A stretch of 64,000 nt of DNA from positions 479,113-543,112 of the forward strand of contig CAVXQE010000006.1 of NCBI GenBank assembly GCA_963763755.1, in the 5' to 3' direction. Of this stretch, positions 27,273 to 38,908 are shown one piece after another (positions within the stretch are counted from its first letter, which is position 1; each line of letters opens with the position of its first letter). The notes beneath the pieces were generated by a model. The model saw nothing but the letters and a program-made list of their open reading frames with translations. It ran no database searches and was not told where the DNA came from. Both the position numbers and the translations under genes were made by a program. The DNA is from Gaiellasilicea sp963763755. GTDB lineage: Bacteria > Actinomycetota > Thermoleophilia > Gaiellales > Gaiellaceae.

Positions 27273-28125
27273 TTGCGCATCGCGGTGACCGGCGCCGGCG
27301 GTCAGCTCGGCGGCCAGGTCGTGGAGCTGCTGGCCGCTGAGGAAGCGCACGAGGTCGTCGCCGTCTCCCGACGGGAACCCACGTCGGCGCCGCAGTCGCG
27401 GCACGTCACCGCGGTCGCCGCGGACTACGCAGACCCGGTCGCGCTTCGGGCTGCATTGCGGGGCGTCGACACGCTCGTGTTCGTCTCCAGCGACGGTGAG
27501 ACGGCGAAGGTCGTCCTCCACCATCAGAACGTGGTCCGGGCCGCCGCTCGACAGCGGCGTCGCACACATCGTTGCGCTGAGCGGCCTCGATGCCGACCTG
27601 AGGTCGCCGTTCTGTTACGCGGTCACCTACGGCCACACCGAGCAGCTCCTCTACGACAGTGGCTGCTCGGTCTCCATCGCCAGAGCATCGATCTTCACCG
27701 AGTTCTTCATGCGGTGGCTGACCCGCGCCCGTGCGAGCGGCCAGATCCGCCTGCCGGCCGCCGACGGGCGCATCTCGCTGGTGTCGCGTGCCGACGTCGG
27801 GCGCTGCCTGGCGGCGCTTGCCACGGATGCGCCGACCGGTCGGCATCACGACGTCACGGGGCCGGAGTCGCTCGACCTGGCCACGATCGCTGCGCTGGCC
27901 CAGCACGCGTGGGGGGTGCCGATCGAGTACGTGGATCTGGCGCCGGCCGAGTACTGCGTCGAGGTGGCACGGGAGGGTGAGTCGCCCTGGTGGCTCTATG
28001 CGTTCTCGTCGATGTTCGACTCGGTACGCGAGCAGCGCTGGGCTGCGGTGTCGGACGAGGTCCTCCGCATCACCGGGCGCGCTCCGACACCACTCCGTAG
28101 CGTGCTCGCCGAACGCCTCGCGTAG
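27273..28125 (+). CDS. NmrA-like NAD(P)H-binding oxidoreductase, frameshifted near 27545
   Basis: Atypical SDR of about 284 aa resembling QorB/NmrA quinone oxidoreductases. N-terminal GAGGQLGGQVVELL and VDTLVFVSS, then after a surplus base near 27545 VAHIVALSGLDADLRSPFCY, CSVSIARASIFTEFFMRWL and the family's VSRADVGRCLAALATD. TTG 27273 is the best start (MRIAVTGAGGQLGG); the ATG at 27265 is in another frame and stops at once. The TAG at 28123 is in the same frame as the following aldo/keto reductase. Confidence 0.75.
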
Positions 28126-28134
28126 GCTGTCGAT

Positions 28135-29848
28135 CTGGGCGCTCTTCCCTGGCTCGATGACTCGGAGCTGCGTATCGGTCTCGGCTGCATGCGTCTGTCG
28201 ACGGGTGAGGCTCTCGCCGAGGAAGACGCGTTCGCGACGATCGCCGCCGCGGCTGAAGCCGGCATCACCGTCTTCGACACGGCGCGTGCGTACGGCGACA
28301 ACGAGACCTTGCTTGCTCGAGCGTTGCGCGCGTGTGGCGCGCACGAGCGTGCGCGGATCGTGACGAAGGGCGGGATGACGAGCGCCGGTGGCGCCTGGGT
28401 TCCAGACGGGCGCGCGAAGGCGATCCGTGCCGACTGCGAGGCGAGTCTCGCCGCACTCGACGGGTTGCCGATCGACCTCTACCTGCTGCACGCGCCGGAT
28501 CCGCGCACGCCGTGGCGCACATCGGTGCGTGCGCTTGCCCGGCTCGTCGACGACGGCCTCGTCCGCAGGCATCGGACTCGCGAACGTCAATCGCCGGCAG
28601 CTCGACGAGGCGCTCGAATTGGTACCGGTTGCGGCCGTCCAGGTCGCGCTCAGCCCGTTCGACGACCGCGCCGTGCGCGGCGGCCTCGTCGAGCGCTGCG
28701 CGGAGCAAGGGATCGCGGTCATGGCGCATTCGCCGCTCGGCGGTCCCGGTCGCGCGGCGCGCGTCGGCCGGGTCGAGGCGCTCGTCACGCGTCGCGGATG
28801 CCCGCGGCGCGACGCCCGCCGAGGTGGCGCTCGCGTGGCTGCTCGGTATGTCGCCGGTTGTCGTCCCGATCCCGGGCGCGCGCCGGCCGGAGACGGCGCG
28901 CTCCGCAGCTCGAGCCGCGGCGCTCGACCTCGGTCGCAGACGCTGTGGCCGAGCTCACCCGCGCGTTCGGACGTCCGCGCGTCGAGCGTCCACGACTCCG
29001 AGCAGGCGCCGAGGTCGTGATCGTGATCGGCATTCCCGGCGCGGGCAAGAGTCACGTCGCCCAGGAGTACGTCGAACGCGGCTACGCCAGGCTCAACCGC
29101 GACGAGCGCGGCGGCACGCTGCGCGAGCTCGCCGTCACGCTGGAGGAAGAGCTGGTGGCCGGAGACGCGCGCGTCGTGCTGGACAACACCTATCTCACAC
29201 GAGCTTCGCGCAGCTACGTCCTCGACGCCGCCGCACGCCACGGGGCACCCGTCCGCTGCATCTGGCTCGATACTCCGCTTGCGCAGGCGCAGGTGAATCT
29301 GACCGAGCGCCTCCTCGACGTGCTCGGACACCTGCCTGGTCCCGACGAACTGCGCGAGCGTGCGAAGCGGGAGCAGGGCGTGCTCGCGCCGACCTCGCAG
29401 ATGCGCGCCGCGCGCGAGCTCGAGCCGCCATCGCTCGACGAGGGGTTCGTCGCCGTCGAGCGGCGCGAGTTCACCCGCGAGCCATCCGATCTCACTCGCG
29501 AGGGCGTGTTCGTCGCCGCGTCGGCGGTGCGGGAGAACGGCTGGATCGCCGCGGGGGACGCTCCGCATCTCGTGTTCGACTGGCTCCCCGACGGCAGGGT
29601 GGACGCGCTCGCGGCGAGAGGTCGAACGTGTCGCCGCGCACGCCACGGGCGTGGTCGAGGCGGCGGTGTGCCCTCATCCCGGCGGTGCGCCGACATGCTG
29701 GTGCCGGCCGCCGCTGCCCGGTCTGATCCTCGCCTTCGCACGAGCTCACGACCTCGATTGGTCGCGGTCGACGCTCGTCGGCACGAGCCCCGCGCATCGC
29801 ACGCTGGCCACGACCCTCGGTGCGCGCTTCACTGCCGCCGACGATTAG
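28135..29848 (+). CDS. aldo/keto reductase fused to a polynucleotide-kinase-like domain and a HAD-like tail, four or more frameshifts
   Basis: About 570 aa. Residues 1-270 are an aldo/keto reductase (RIGLGCMRLSTG, FDTARAYGDNETLL with active-site Asp and Tyr, IVTKGGM with Lys, YLLHAPDPRTPW with His). After SVADAVAELTRAF a P-loop kinase begins: VIGIPGAGKSHVAQEYVERG (Walker A), VLDNTYLTRASRSYVLDAA, RCIWLDTPLAQAQ, like the kinase half of T4 Pnkp. The last 90 residues resemble the zinc loop and later motifs of GmhB/HisB phosphatases (CPHPGGAPTCWCRPPLPGL, STLVGTSPAHR), with acidic residues missing. Breaks near 28570, 28790, 28940 and 29625. Start uncertain: CTG 28135, or ATG 28189 inside the domain. 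Confidence 0.65.
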
Positions 29849-29887
29849 AGTCCAGGGTTCCGTCGCTTCGTTCTCGAGGAGGAGATC

Positions 29888-29938
29888 ATGAGCCTGGCGT
29901 GCTCCACCGACCCGAGATTTCTCCTCGGCGGGAGATGA
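29888..29938 (+). CDS. possible 16-codon leader ORF before the DUF2867 gene
   Basis: ATG 29888 follows GAGGAGGAG and reads MSLACSTDPRFLLGGR then TGA, overlapping the ATG of the next gene (29935) by ATGA. The good ribosome-binding site belongs to this frame, while the ATG at 29935 has none of its own. Either it is a coupling leader or an indel has detached a short N-terminal extension. Confidence 0.3.
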   Translation: MSLACSTDPRFLLGGR

Positions 29939-30540
29939 GGCTCCCGAACACCGCGCACACCTCCCGGCCCTGGCGGATCCATGAGCTCACCCGTGACTTC
30001 CGGCTCGAGGACGTGTGGGCGCTGCCGACTCCAGGCGGCGAGGACGACTTCCCTCGGCTGGTGCAGTGGTTCGCCTCGGGCGACTCGTCGAATGGCTCCT
30101 CCCGCACTGCCCGCACGCTCTTCGCGATCCGGTGGAAGCTCGGGAAGCTGCTCGGTTGGGACGACCCGGACGACGGCCTCGGCTCCAGGGTTCCGACGCT
30201 CCGCGACCGGCTGCCGCCGGATCTGCGCGACGCTCCGACCGGCCCGGACTTCAGCAAGCTTCCCTTCACCTCGCTGTACCTGACCGACGACGAGTGGGCG
30301 GCGGAGATCGCCAACCGCACCATGCACGGGGTTCTGCACATCGGCTGGGTCCCGGACCAGTTGGGCGGCTACCGCGGCCAGATGGCCGTCTACGCGAAGC
30401 CGAACGGACGGCTCGGGATCGCCTACATGGCCGCGATCAGGCCGTTCCGGCACCTCATCGTCTACCCACAGATGATGAAGCAGATCGGGCGGAACTGGCA
30501 GGCCCGCGCCGGCGACCAGACATCGGCGCGGGCCGTCTAG
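29935..30540 (+). CDS. DUF2867 family protein, 201 aa
   Basis: Soluble protein with the DUF2867 pattern: MRLPNTAHTSRPWRIHEL at the start, RLEDVWALPTPGGEDDFPRL, an aromatic core (TMHGVLHIGWV) and a hydrophobic C-terminal helix (IRPFRHLIVYPQMMKQIGRN). The domain appears in actinobacterial proteins without a known activity, some fused to SDRs. ATG 29935 overlaps a leader ORF stop. Its end overlaps the convergent leuA stop by 4 bp. Confidence 0.78.
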   Translation: MRLPNTAHTSRPWRIHELTRDFRLEDVWALPTPGGEDDFPRLVQWFASGDSSNGSSRTARTLFAIRWKLGKLLGWDDPDDGLGSRVPTLRDRLPPDLRDAPTGPDFSKLPFTSLYLTDDEWAAEIANRTMHGVLHIGWVPDQLGGYRGQMAVYAKPNGRLGIAYMAAIRPFRHLIVYPQMMKQIGRNWQARAGDQTSARAV

Positions 30541-32231
30541 ACGGCGTCGAACGCGGCTGTCTCCGCTGCGAGCGCCTCGCGCGCTGCGTGGGCCCGGTTG
30601 ACGGCGTTGATCACCGCCCGCAGCGATGCCGTCGCAATGCTCGAGTGAAGCCCGACGCCCCAGAGTGTCTCCTCATCGACGTCGATCTCGACATAGGCAG
30701 CCGCGGTGGCGTCGGTCTCGGCTGACATCGCATGCTCGTGGTAGTCGCGGATTCGAATCGTGCTTCCGAACGAGCGCTGGAAGGCGTCGACCAGAGCCGC
30801 GATGGGGCCGTTGCCGACACCCTCGACCTCATGCTCCTCGCCGTCGACGAGCAGGCGCACGGCGAGCCGGTCCTCGGTGCCGCTCGAGTGGACATACGAC
30901 ACGAGCTCGTAGGGCCGCTCGTGCGCGAGGTAGTGCTCGCGGAAGATCTCCATCAGCTCGGCCGGCGTCAGCTCGCCGCCGCGCGCGTCCGTGATCGCCT
31001 GCACCTTCTGCGCGAAGTCGACCTGCAGCCCGCGCGGCAGCTGCAGATGGTGCTCGGTCTCCATCAGGTAGGCGACACCGCCCTTCCCGGACTGGGAGTT
31101 GACGCGGATGATCGCTTCGTAGGTGCGGCCGACGTCCATCGGGTCGATCGCGAGATACGGCACGTCCCAGACGGTGGAGCCGCTCCGCTCCTGCGCGACC
31201 ATGCCCTTGTTGATCGCGTCCTGGTGGGAGCCGGAGAACGCGGTGTAGACGAGCTCGCCGACGTAGGGGTGTCGCGGGTGCACCGGCAGCTGGTTGCAGG
31301 CCTCGACGATTGCCCGTGCCTCGTCGATCTGCGAGAGGTCGAGACCGGGATCGACGCCATCGGTCAAGAGGTTCAGGGCGATCGTGATCAGATCGACGTT
31401 GCCGGTGCGCTCGCCGTTGCCGAACAGCGTCCCCTCGACGCGCTCGGCGCCGGCCATCAGCCCGAGCTCGGCCGTCGCAACCGCCGTACCGCGGTCGTTG
31501 TGCGGGTGAACGCTGAGGACGATCGCGTCGCGGCACGAGACGTTGCGCCCGAACCACTCCATCCGGTCGGCGTAGACGTTGGGTGGGAACGCTTCGACCG
31601 TCGTCGGCAGATTGACGATCATCGGCTTCTCCGCGGTCGGCTCCCAGACGGAGATCACCGCCTCGCAGATCTCGAGGGCGTAGTCGAGCTCGGTCGCGTG
31701 GAAGCTCTCGGGCGAATACTGGAAGACGATCTCCGTCGAGGTCTCCTCGGCGAGCTTCTTGCAGAGCGCCGTGCCGCGCGCGGCGAGCCCCGTGATCCCG
31801 GCCTTGTCGAGCCGGAAGACGACTCGCCGCTGTGTGGTCGAGGTGGAGTTGTAGAGGTGGACGATCGCACGCGGCGCCCCGTCGATCGCCTCGTAGGTCC
31901 GCTCGATCAGCTCCGGTCTTGCCTGCGTGAGAACCGCGATCGTCGTGTGCTCGGGAATCAGCTCGTTGTCGATCAGGTTGCGGACGAAGTCGAAGTCGGT
32001 CTTCGACGCCGAGGGGAAACCGACCTCGATCTCCTTGATCCCGAGGTGAACGAGCAGGTCGAACATCGCCTGCTTGCGCGACGAGTCCATCGGCTCGACG
32101 AGGGCTTGATTGCCGTCGCGCAGATCGGTCGAGCACCAGATCGGCGGGCGGTCGAGGACGGCGTCGGGCCACGTTCGGTCGGGTAGATCGACGGTCGGAT
32201 AGGGGCGGTATTTCCAGTGCGGCATCGGCAT
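30537..32231 (-). CDS. leuA: 2-isopropylmalate synthase
   Basis: First committed step of leucine synthesis: acetyl-CoA plus 2-oxoisovalerate to 2-isopropylmalate. 564 aa, the long actinobacterial form. Catalytic TIM barrel with CSTDLRDGNQALVEPMD (metal-binding Asp and general base region), VHPHNDRGTAVATAELG (HxH metal ligands) and GTLFGNGERTGNVDLITIAL; C-terminal allosteric LeuA dimer domain from about residue 425. ATG 32231 has GAGGAG eight bases upstream. The frame is intact. A Leu-rich leader peptide lies just upstream and implies leucine-dependent attenuation. Confidence 0.96.
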   Translation of the reverse strand: MPMPHWKYRPYPTVDLPDRTWPDAVLDRPPIWCSTDLRDGNQALVEPMDSSRKQAMFDLLVHLGIKEIEVGFPSASKTDFDFVRNLIDNELIPEHTTIAVLTQARPELIERTYEAIDGAPRAIVHLYNSTSTTQRRVVFRLDKAGITGLAARGTALCKKLAEETSTEIVFQYSPESFHATELDYALEICEAVISVWEPTAEKPMIVNLPTTVEAFPPNVYADRMEWFGRNVSCRDAIVLSVHPHNDRGTAVATAELGLMAGAERVEGTLFGNGERTGNVDLITIALNLLTDGVDPGLDLSQIDEARAIVEACNQLPVHPRHPYVGELVYTAFSGSHQDAINKGMVAQERSGSTVWDVPYLAIDPMDVGRTYEAIIRVNSQSGKGGVAYLMETEHHLQLPRGLQVDFAQKVQAITDARGGELTPAELMEIFREHYLAHERPYELVSYVHSSGTEDRLAVRLLVDGEEHEVEGVGNGPIAALVDAFQRSFGSTIRIRDYHEHAMSAETDATAAAYVEIDVDEETLWGVGLHSSIATASLRAVINAVNRAHAAREALAAETAAFDAV

Positions 32232-32257
32232 GGGGACTCCTCGGCGAAGGCGGACTC

Positions 32258-32275
32258 CTCCCGTTGGTGCGGGAG
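32258..32275 (-). promoter_or_regulatory. hairpin and repeated Shine-Dalgarno-like element in the leuA leader
   Basis: CTCCCG-caccaa-CGGGAG forms a 6-bp stem on the transcript, directly followed by GAGGAGTCC. The same GAGGAGTCC recurs 18 bases on (32242-32234) as the leuA ribosome-binding site. Both copies can pair with the CTCCTCCTT leucine codons of the leader peptide. Confidence 0.45.
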
Positions 32276-32306
32276 CGCGGACGGGTATGTCGAGTCGCTC
32301 GATCCC

Positions 32307-32381
32307 CTAACGGGGAAGGAGGAGGGCAAGCGCGCGCAGGCCGCTCGTGGCCGGAAGGAGGAGGCGCGTGCGAATGCTCAT
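32307..32381 (-). CDS. leucine-rich leader peptide of leuA, 24 aa
   Basis: ATG 32381 has AAGGTG upstream and encodes MSIRTRLLLPATSGLR plus ALALLLPR, then TAG. Eight of 24 residues are leucine, including two LLL blocks encoded by CTC CTC CTT. It ends 75 bp before leuA. Leu-rich leaders with downstream RNA structure (LEU element) have been described before leuA in actinobacteria; the arrangement here fits. It is too short for standard gene callers. Confidence 0.75.
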   Translation of the reverse strand: MSIRTRLLLPATSGLRALALLLPR

Positions 32382-32432
32382 CGGAAACACCTTAACCCAC
32401 GCGTCCACGGCACGCTACGGCGCGCTGCGCAG

Positions 32433-33305
32433 CTACGCCGTGACGGCTTCCGCGTCCGGCACTTCGTCCGCGGTGCCCTCGCGCGCGAGCGAGATGACCA
32501 CCGCGCCGACCAGTGCGAGGGCGAGGCCGATGACGGCGACGACGATATGCCAGCCCGGCCGGCTGAGCCGCTCATCCAGGAGAAGGGTCCCGATCAGGAT
32601 CCCGACGACCGGGTTCGCCACCGAGACCGTGGCGACGGAAGGCGCGAGACGACCGGTTCCGAGCGACACCTGCTGCAACACGAACCCGAGCACGCCGGCG
32701 ACCGCGAGGGCGTAGCACTCCCAGTGGGAGAGCATCGTGCCCACGCTCTGGTGGAGATAGTCGAGCGTTGGCTTGGTCAGCGAGGAAGAGAGTCCGAACA
32801 GGATTCCCGCGACCGTGCCGTACACAGCCGCCTTCACCGAAAGGCCACCGCTGCGACCGAAGACGAGCAGCAGGACGGAGAACGCCGAGAGCAGCGCGAT
32901 CGCGAGCGCCCACTGGGAATTGGAGGCGTTCTCGTTCCCGCCGGCCGGGTCGCCGAAGTAGACGAACAAGCCCAGCCCGAGCAGGATCACGACTGCGCCG
33001 ACCACCTCCCGGCGACCGACGTGCTGCTTCGTGAGGAAATAGCCGAGCGGCAGCGCGAAGACGACGGTCGTGACGAGCAGCGGCTGGATGACCGACAGGC
33101 GGCCGCGGTCCAGCGCGCCGGCCTGGAACAGGTATCCGACGAACAGCGCGAGCGTCCCCAGGAGCCACGTCGTCTGGCCCACGAGCCGCACGAGCGACAT
33201 CGGCTGGGCCAGCGAGATCGTCGGGAGGTTCAGCGCTCCCTTCTGCTGGAGCGTGGCCGCCAGAGCGAAGAGAAACGCCGCAACGAGCGCGAGAGTCGCA
33301 GCCAC
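32433..33305 (-). CDS. EamA/DMT-family membrane transporter, 290 aa
   Basis: About nine to ten membrane helices over the whole length, for example LALVAAFLFALAATLQQKGA, LGTLALFVGYLFQAGAL, VVGAVVILLGLGLFVYFG and a duplicated second half (CYALAVAGVLGFVLQQVSLG, HIVVAVIGLALALVGAVVIS). Such proteins often export amino acids or other metabolites. It lies just upstream of the leuA leader on the same strand, 51 bp apart, so leucine-pathway co-expression is possible. ATG 33305 has no strong ribosome-binding site. Confidence 0.85.
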   Translation of the reverse strand: MAATLALVAAFLFALAATLQQKGALNLPTISLAQPMSLVRLVGQTTWLLGTLALFVGYLFQAGALDRGRLSVIQPLLVTTVVFALPLGYFLTKQHVGRREVVGAVVILLGLGLFVYFGDPAGGNENASNSQWALAIALLSAFSVLLLVFGRSGGLSVKAAVYGTVAGILFGLSSSLTKPTLDYLHQSVGTMLSHWECYALAVAGVLGFVLQQVSLGTGRLAPSVATVSVANPVVGILIGTLLLDERLSRPGWHIVVAVIGLALALVGAVVISLAREGTADEVPDAEAVTA

Positions 33306-33346
33306 ACGGGAAGCCTACGACATGGATCGGCCGGGCCTATGCTCCA

Positions 33347-34873
33347 TTGCGTAGCGTCCGCTGGCGGAGCCGGACGGGAAGGAGCAAGGCGACGGTCGAG
33401 TACCCCTTCATCTACGAGATCAACACGTGGGTATGGCTCGACGAGCTGAGTCGCCGCGAGGGCGCCGTGATCGACCTGGCAAGCGTGCCCGAGGCCGAGT
33501 GGGATGCGGTCGCGGCTCTCGGCTTCGACGTGGTCTGGCTGATGGGCGTCTGGGAGCGCAGCCCGGCGGGGATCGCGATCGCGCTCGAGAACGCGGGCCT
33601 GGTCGAGAGCTTCCGGCGCGCCCTGCCCGACTTCCAGACGAAGGATGTGGTCGGCTCGCCGTACTGCATCCGCGACTACACGGTCGATGCCCACCTCGGT
33701 GGACCGTCGGGGCTCGCGGCCGCGCGGGCGGCGCTCGCCGACCGCGATGTGGGGTTGCTTCTGGACTTCGTGCCGAACCACGTCGCGCCCGACCACCCGT
33801 GGACTGAGGCGCACCCGGAGTACTTCGTGCGCGGGAGTGACGAGGATCTCGGGCGGGATCCGGCGTCGTTCGTCCGCGTCGGCGACGGTGTGCTCGCGAA
33901 CGGGCGCGACCCTTACTTCGCCGCCTGGCCCGACGTCGTGCAGCTGAATGCGTTCTCGCCCGACCTCCGTGCGGCCGTGACCGAGACGTTGAGCTCGATC
34001 GCAGCGCAGTGCGACGGCGTGCGCTGCGACATGGCGATGCTGATGATGAACGACACCTTCGAGCGCACGTGGGGTGAGCGCGGTGGGACCAGACCTGAGG
34101 CCGACTACTGGCCGACCGTGATCTCCGCTGTGAAGAGCGCCCACCCCGGCTTCGCGTTCATGGCCGAGGCCTACTGGGATCTCGAGTGGGCGCTGCAGCA
34201 GCAGGGCTTCGACTACTGCTACGACAAGCGGCTCTACGACCGCCTCGTGCACGACGGTGCCGACGCCGTGCACGGACACCTGCACGCCGACCTCGGGTAC
34301 CAGGAGGGGCTGGTCCGCTTCATCGAGAACCACGACGAGCCTCGCGCGGCCGCGACGTTCGGGCGCGAGCAGGCACGCGCCGCCGCCGTGATCACGCTGG
34401 GCCAGACCGGCGCGCGGATCGTCCACGAGGGTCAGCTCGAGGGCCGCACCGTCCAGCTGCCGGTCTTCCTCGCCCGCCGGCCCGACGAGCAGCCCGATCT
34501 CGACCTGTACGAGTTCTACGACCAGCTGCTGACGGCGCTCCGCGACGGTGTCTTCCGGGACGGCGAGTGGCAACTCGGCGAGCGACGCGGCTGGGAGGGA
34601 AACGACACGTGGCAAGACCTGGTCGTCTGGGGCTGGCGCGGCGGCGAGTCCCGCAAGCTCGTGGTCGTGAACCTCGGCGACGCGCCCGCGGCCGGCCACG
34701 TCTCGCTGCCCTGGGACGACTTCCGCGGACGGGCGTGGCAACTCGACGACGCTGCCGGCGGCGAGACCTACGAGCGGAGCGGCGACGACCTCCGTGACGG
34801 GCTCTACGTCGCGCTCGATCCCTGGTCCTGGCACCTTTTCGACGTGACCCCACTCGACTCTCCGGAGGACTGA
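33347..34873 (+). CDS. GH13 alpha-amylase family protein, about 500 aa
   Basis: TIM-barrel glycosidase or transglycosidase acting on alpha-glucosides. Conserved GH13 regions are LLDFVPNHVAPDHP (region I), GVRCDMAMLMM (catalytic Asp), FMAEAYWDLEW (acid/base Glu) and IENHDEPRAA (third Asp). It lacks a signal peptide and is cytoplasmic. TTG 33347 opens the frame, but homology-like sequence starts at VEYPFIYEINTWVWLDEL; GGAAGGAG just before it has no ATG or GTG in place, so the start is uncertain. Three bases separate it from the GH63 gene, so the two are co-translated. Confidence 0.88.
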   Translation: MRSVRWRSRTGRSKATVEYPFIYEINTWVWLDELSRREGAVIDLASVPEAEWDAVAALGFDVVWLMGVWERSPAGIAIALENAGLVESFRRALPDFQTKDVVGSPYCIRDYTVDAHLGGPSGLAAARAALADRDVGLLLDFVPNHVAPDHPWTEAHPEYFVRGSDEDLGRDPASFVRVGDGVLANGRDPYFAAWPDVVQLNAFSPDLRAAVTETLSSIAAQCDGVRCDMAMLMMNDTFERTWGERGGTRPEADYWPTVISAVKSAHPGFAFMAEAYWDLEWALQQQGFDYCYDKRLYDRLVHDGADAVHGHLHADLGYQEGLVRFIENHDEPRAAATFGREQARAAAVITLGQTGARIVHEGQLEGRTVQLPVFLARRPDEQPDLDLYEFYDQLLTALRDGVFRDGEWQLGERRGWEGNDTWQDLVVWGWRGGESRKLVVVNLGDAPAAGHVSLPWDDFRGRAWQLDDAAGGETYERSGDDLRDGLYVALDPWSWHLFDVTPLDSPED

Positions 34874-34876
34874 CCC

Positions 34877-37558
<2,682 letters not shown>

Positions 37559-37691
37559 CTCACCGAACGGAGCTCTGCGGCCGACGCCGTGCCCTGAAAG
37601 GAGGGCGCGATAGCATTCCTCCTCCAGGGCGCGAGTTCGAAGTCCGAAGCGATGCTGCTCGCCGCCCGGGTCGACCGGTAGGGATGGTGCG

Positions 37692-38408
37692 CTAGCCGGT
37701 CGGCACCGGAGTCGTCGACACGGCCGCGGGGGTCGCCTCGGGAGGCTCGGTGCTTCCGGCGTCGAGCCGGAACGGCGGGTAGGTGTCGGTCATCAGGCCC
37801 GCGTAGGCGGCGACTCGGAAGACCCAGCGGTTCAGGCCGAGGACGAGGTCGTAGAGCGATCGCGGGTAGCGACTCGTGAAGAGCAGGGAGAGTCCGGCAA
37901 AGAGCACGAGCAATCCGATCAGGCCACCGCTCGTGGCGTAGAGCCAGCCGTTGCCCTCACCCGACCAGGCGGACCAGGCGCCGCCGGTGAAGATCCCGAC
38001 GATCAGGTACTGCGGGATCGCGAGCAGCCACCACTTGACGAGAACGAGCCCGCGCGAGAGCCGCTCGGGATAGTCGATGTCGAGCCTTGCCGGATACGCC
38101 GGGTCATCGGCAAGTGAGAAGGGCGGGTACCTGTCGGTGCCGAGAGCGCTGTAGGAGTAGAAGCCAACGCGCCACGACCAGCGGAGGACGCCGACGTTGA
38201 AGTCGAAGATCGCGCGGGGGTAGCGGCCGGTGAAGAGGATCGCGAAGCCCGCGACGACGGTCGAGAGCACCAGGCCGATCCAGAGGAAGAAGAGCACGAT
38301 GAAGTGCGGGATGGCGAGCAGCCACTTGAAGAGCCACTGCCAGCGTCCCACGTCGGGATCGAGCTCGCCGGTCAGGCGAACAGGAAAAGCGGCTTGCGGA
38401 GTCGACAT
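37692..38408 (-). CDS. DUF4389 membrane protein, 238 aa
   Basis: Two DUF4389 units in tandem, each with a membrane hairpin and an aromatic motif: WLLAIPHFIVLFFLWIG, FTGRYPRAIFDFNVGVLRW, then LLAIPQYLIVGIFTGG and FTSRYPRSLYDLVLGLNRW. Each unit ends in DRYPPFSL or DTYPPFRL. ATG 38408 is preceded by AAGGAGCACC. The C-terminus is a disordered Thr/Pro tail. These proteins are common in actinobacteria; their function is unknown. Confidence 0.88.
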   Translation of the reverse strand: MSTPQAAFPVRLTGELDPDVGRWQWLFKWLLAIPHFIVLFFLWIGLVLSTVVAGFAILFTGRYPRAIFDFNVGVLRWSWRVGFYSYSALGTDRYPPFSLADDPAYPARLDIDYPERLSRGLVLVKWWLLAIPQYLIVGIFTGGAWSAWSGEGNGWLYATSGGLIGLLVLFAGLSLLFTSRYPRSLYDLVLGLNRWVFRVAAYAGLMTDTYPPFRLDAGSTEPPEATPAAVSTTPVPTG

Positions 38409-38494
38409 GTTCTGGTGCTCCTTCGCTTCGAATTGGTGGGGCTACGCATCTGCCACCGCGAAGTCGAAGCGGGCGCCTTCTGCGATCGTCGAAA

Positions 38495-38908
38495 TCAGCT
38501 TCGCACCTTCTGAGCGCCCGGCACAGTACGGCCAGCACCCGTATTTTCGGCGCCAGGATCCGAGCCACAGCCGTCCGCGACGATGTCAGAGCGGCGTCGA
38601 TCGAGTCCCGCCGCACGAACCGCTGCGCGCTCCATCAGCTTGCCGTCGCGGATCGTCGTCGCCATGTCCTTCGACTCCTCGCGGTACCACGTTCCGTTCT
38701 CGAACTCGATCGCCGGGTAGAGCTTCTGCCCCGTGTGCTCGATGACCTCGTCGCGCTTGCTCGGCCGAGAGGGCCCGGGCGCGAGCTCGTAGTCGATGCC
38801 CATCTCCTGGAGCGCCTTCTCGACCCGCCAGCACGGCCCGACCTTCAGCCATTCCAGCTTGCAGCGATGGAGCTTGATCGGTGTCCCGGCGGGTCGATCG
38901 GTGCTCAC
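38495..38908 (-). CDS. glutathione S-transferase N-terminal domain protein
   Basis: Thioredoxin-like GST N-domain in the first 90 residues: IKLHRCKLEWLKVGPCWRVE, AFTER which KALQEMGIDYELAPGPSRPS and LYPAIEFENGTWYREESKDM follow. Relatives of this standalone type usually end near IRDGKLMER; the last 40 residues here look unconserved and may result from a lost stop. GTG 38908 overlaps the stop of the upstream membrane protein (GTGA). No C-terminal GST domain is present, so activity may be redox or chaperone-like. Confidence 0.7.
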   Translation of the reverse strand: MSTDRPAGTPIKLHRCKLEWLKVGPCWRVEKALQEMGIDYELAPGPSRPSKRDEVIEHTGQKLYPAIEFENGTWYREESKDMATTIRDGKLMERAAVRAAGLDRRRSDIVADGCGSDPGAENTGAGRTVPGAQKVRS

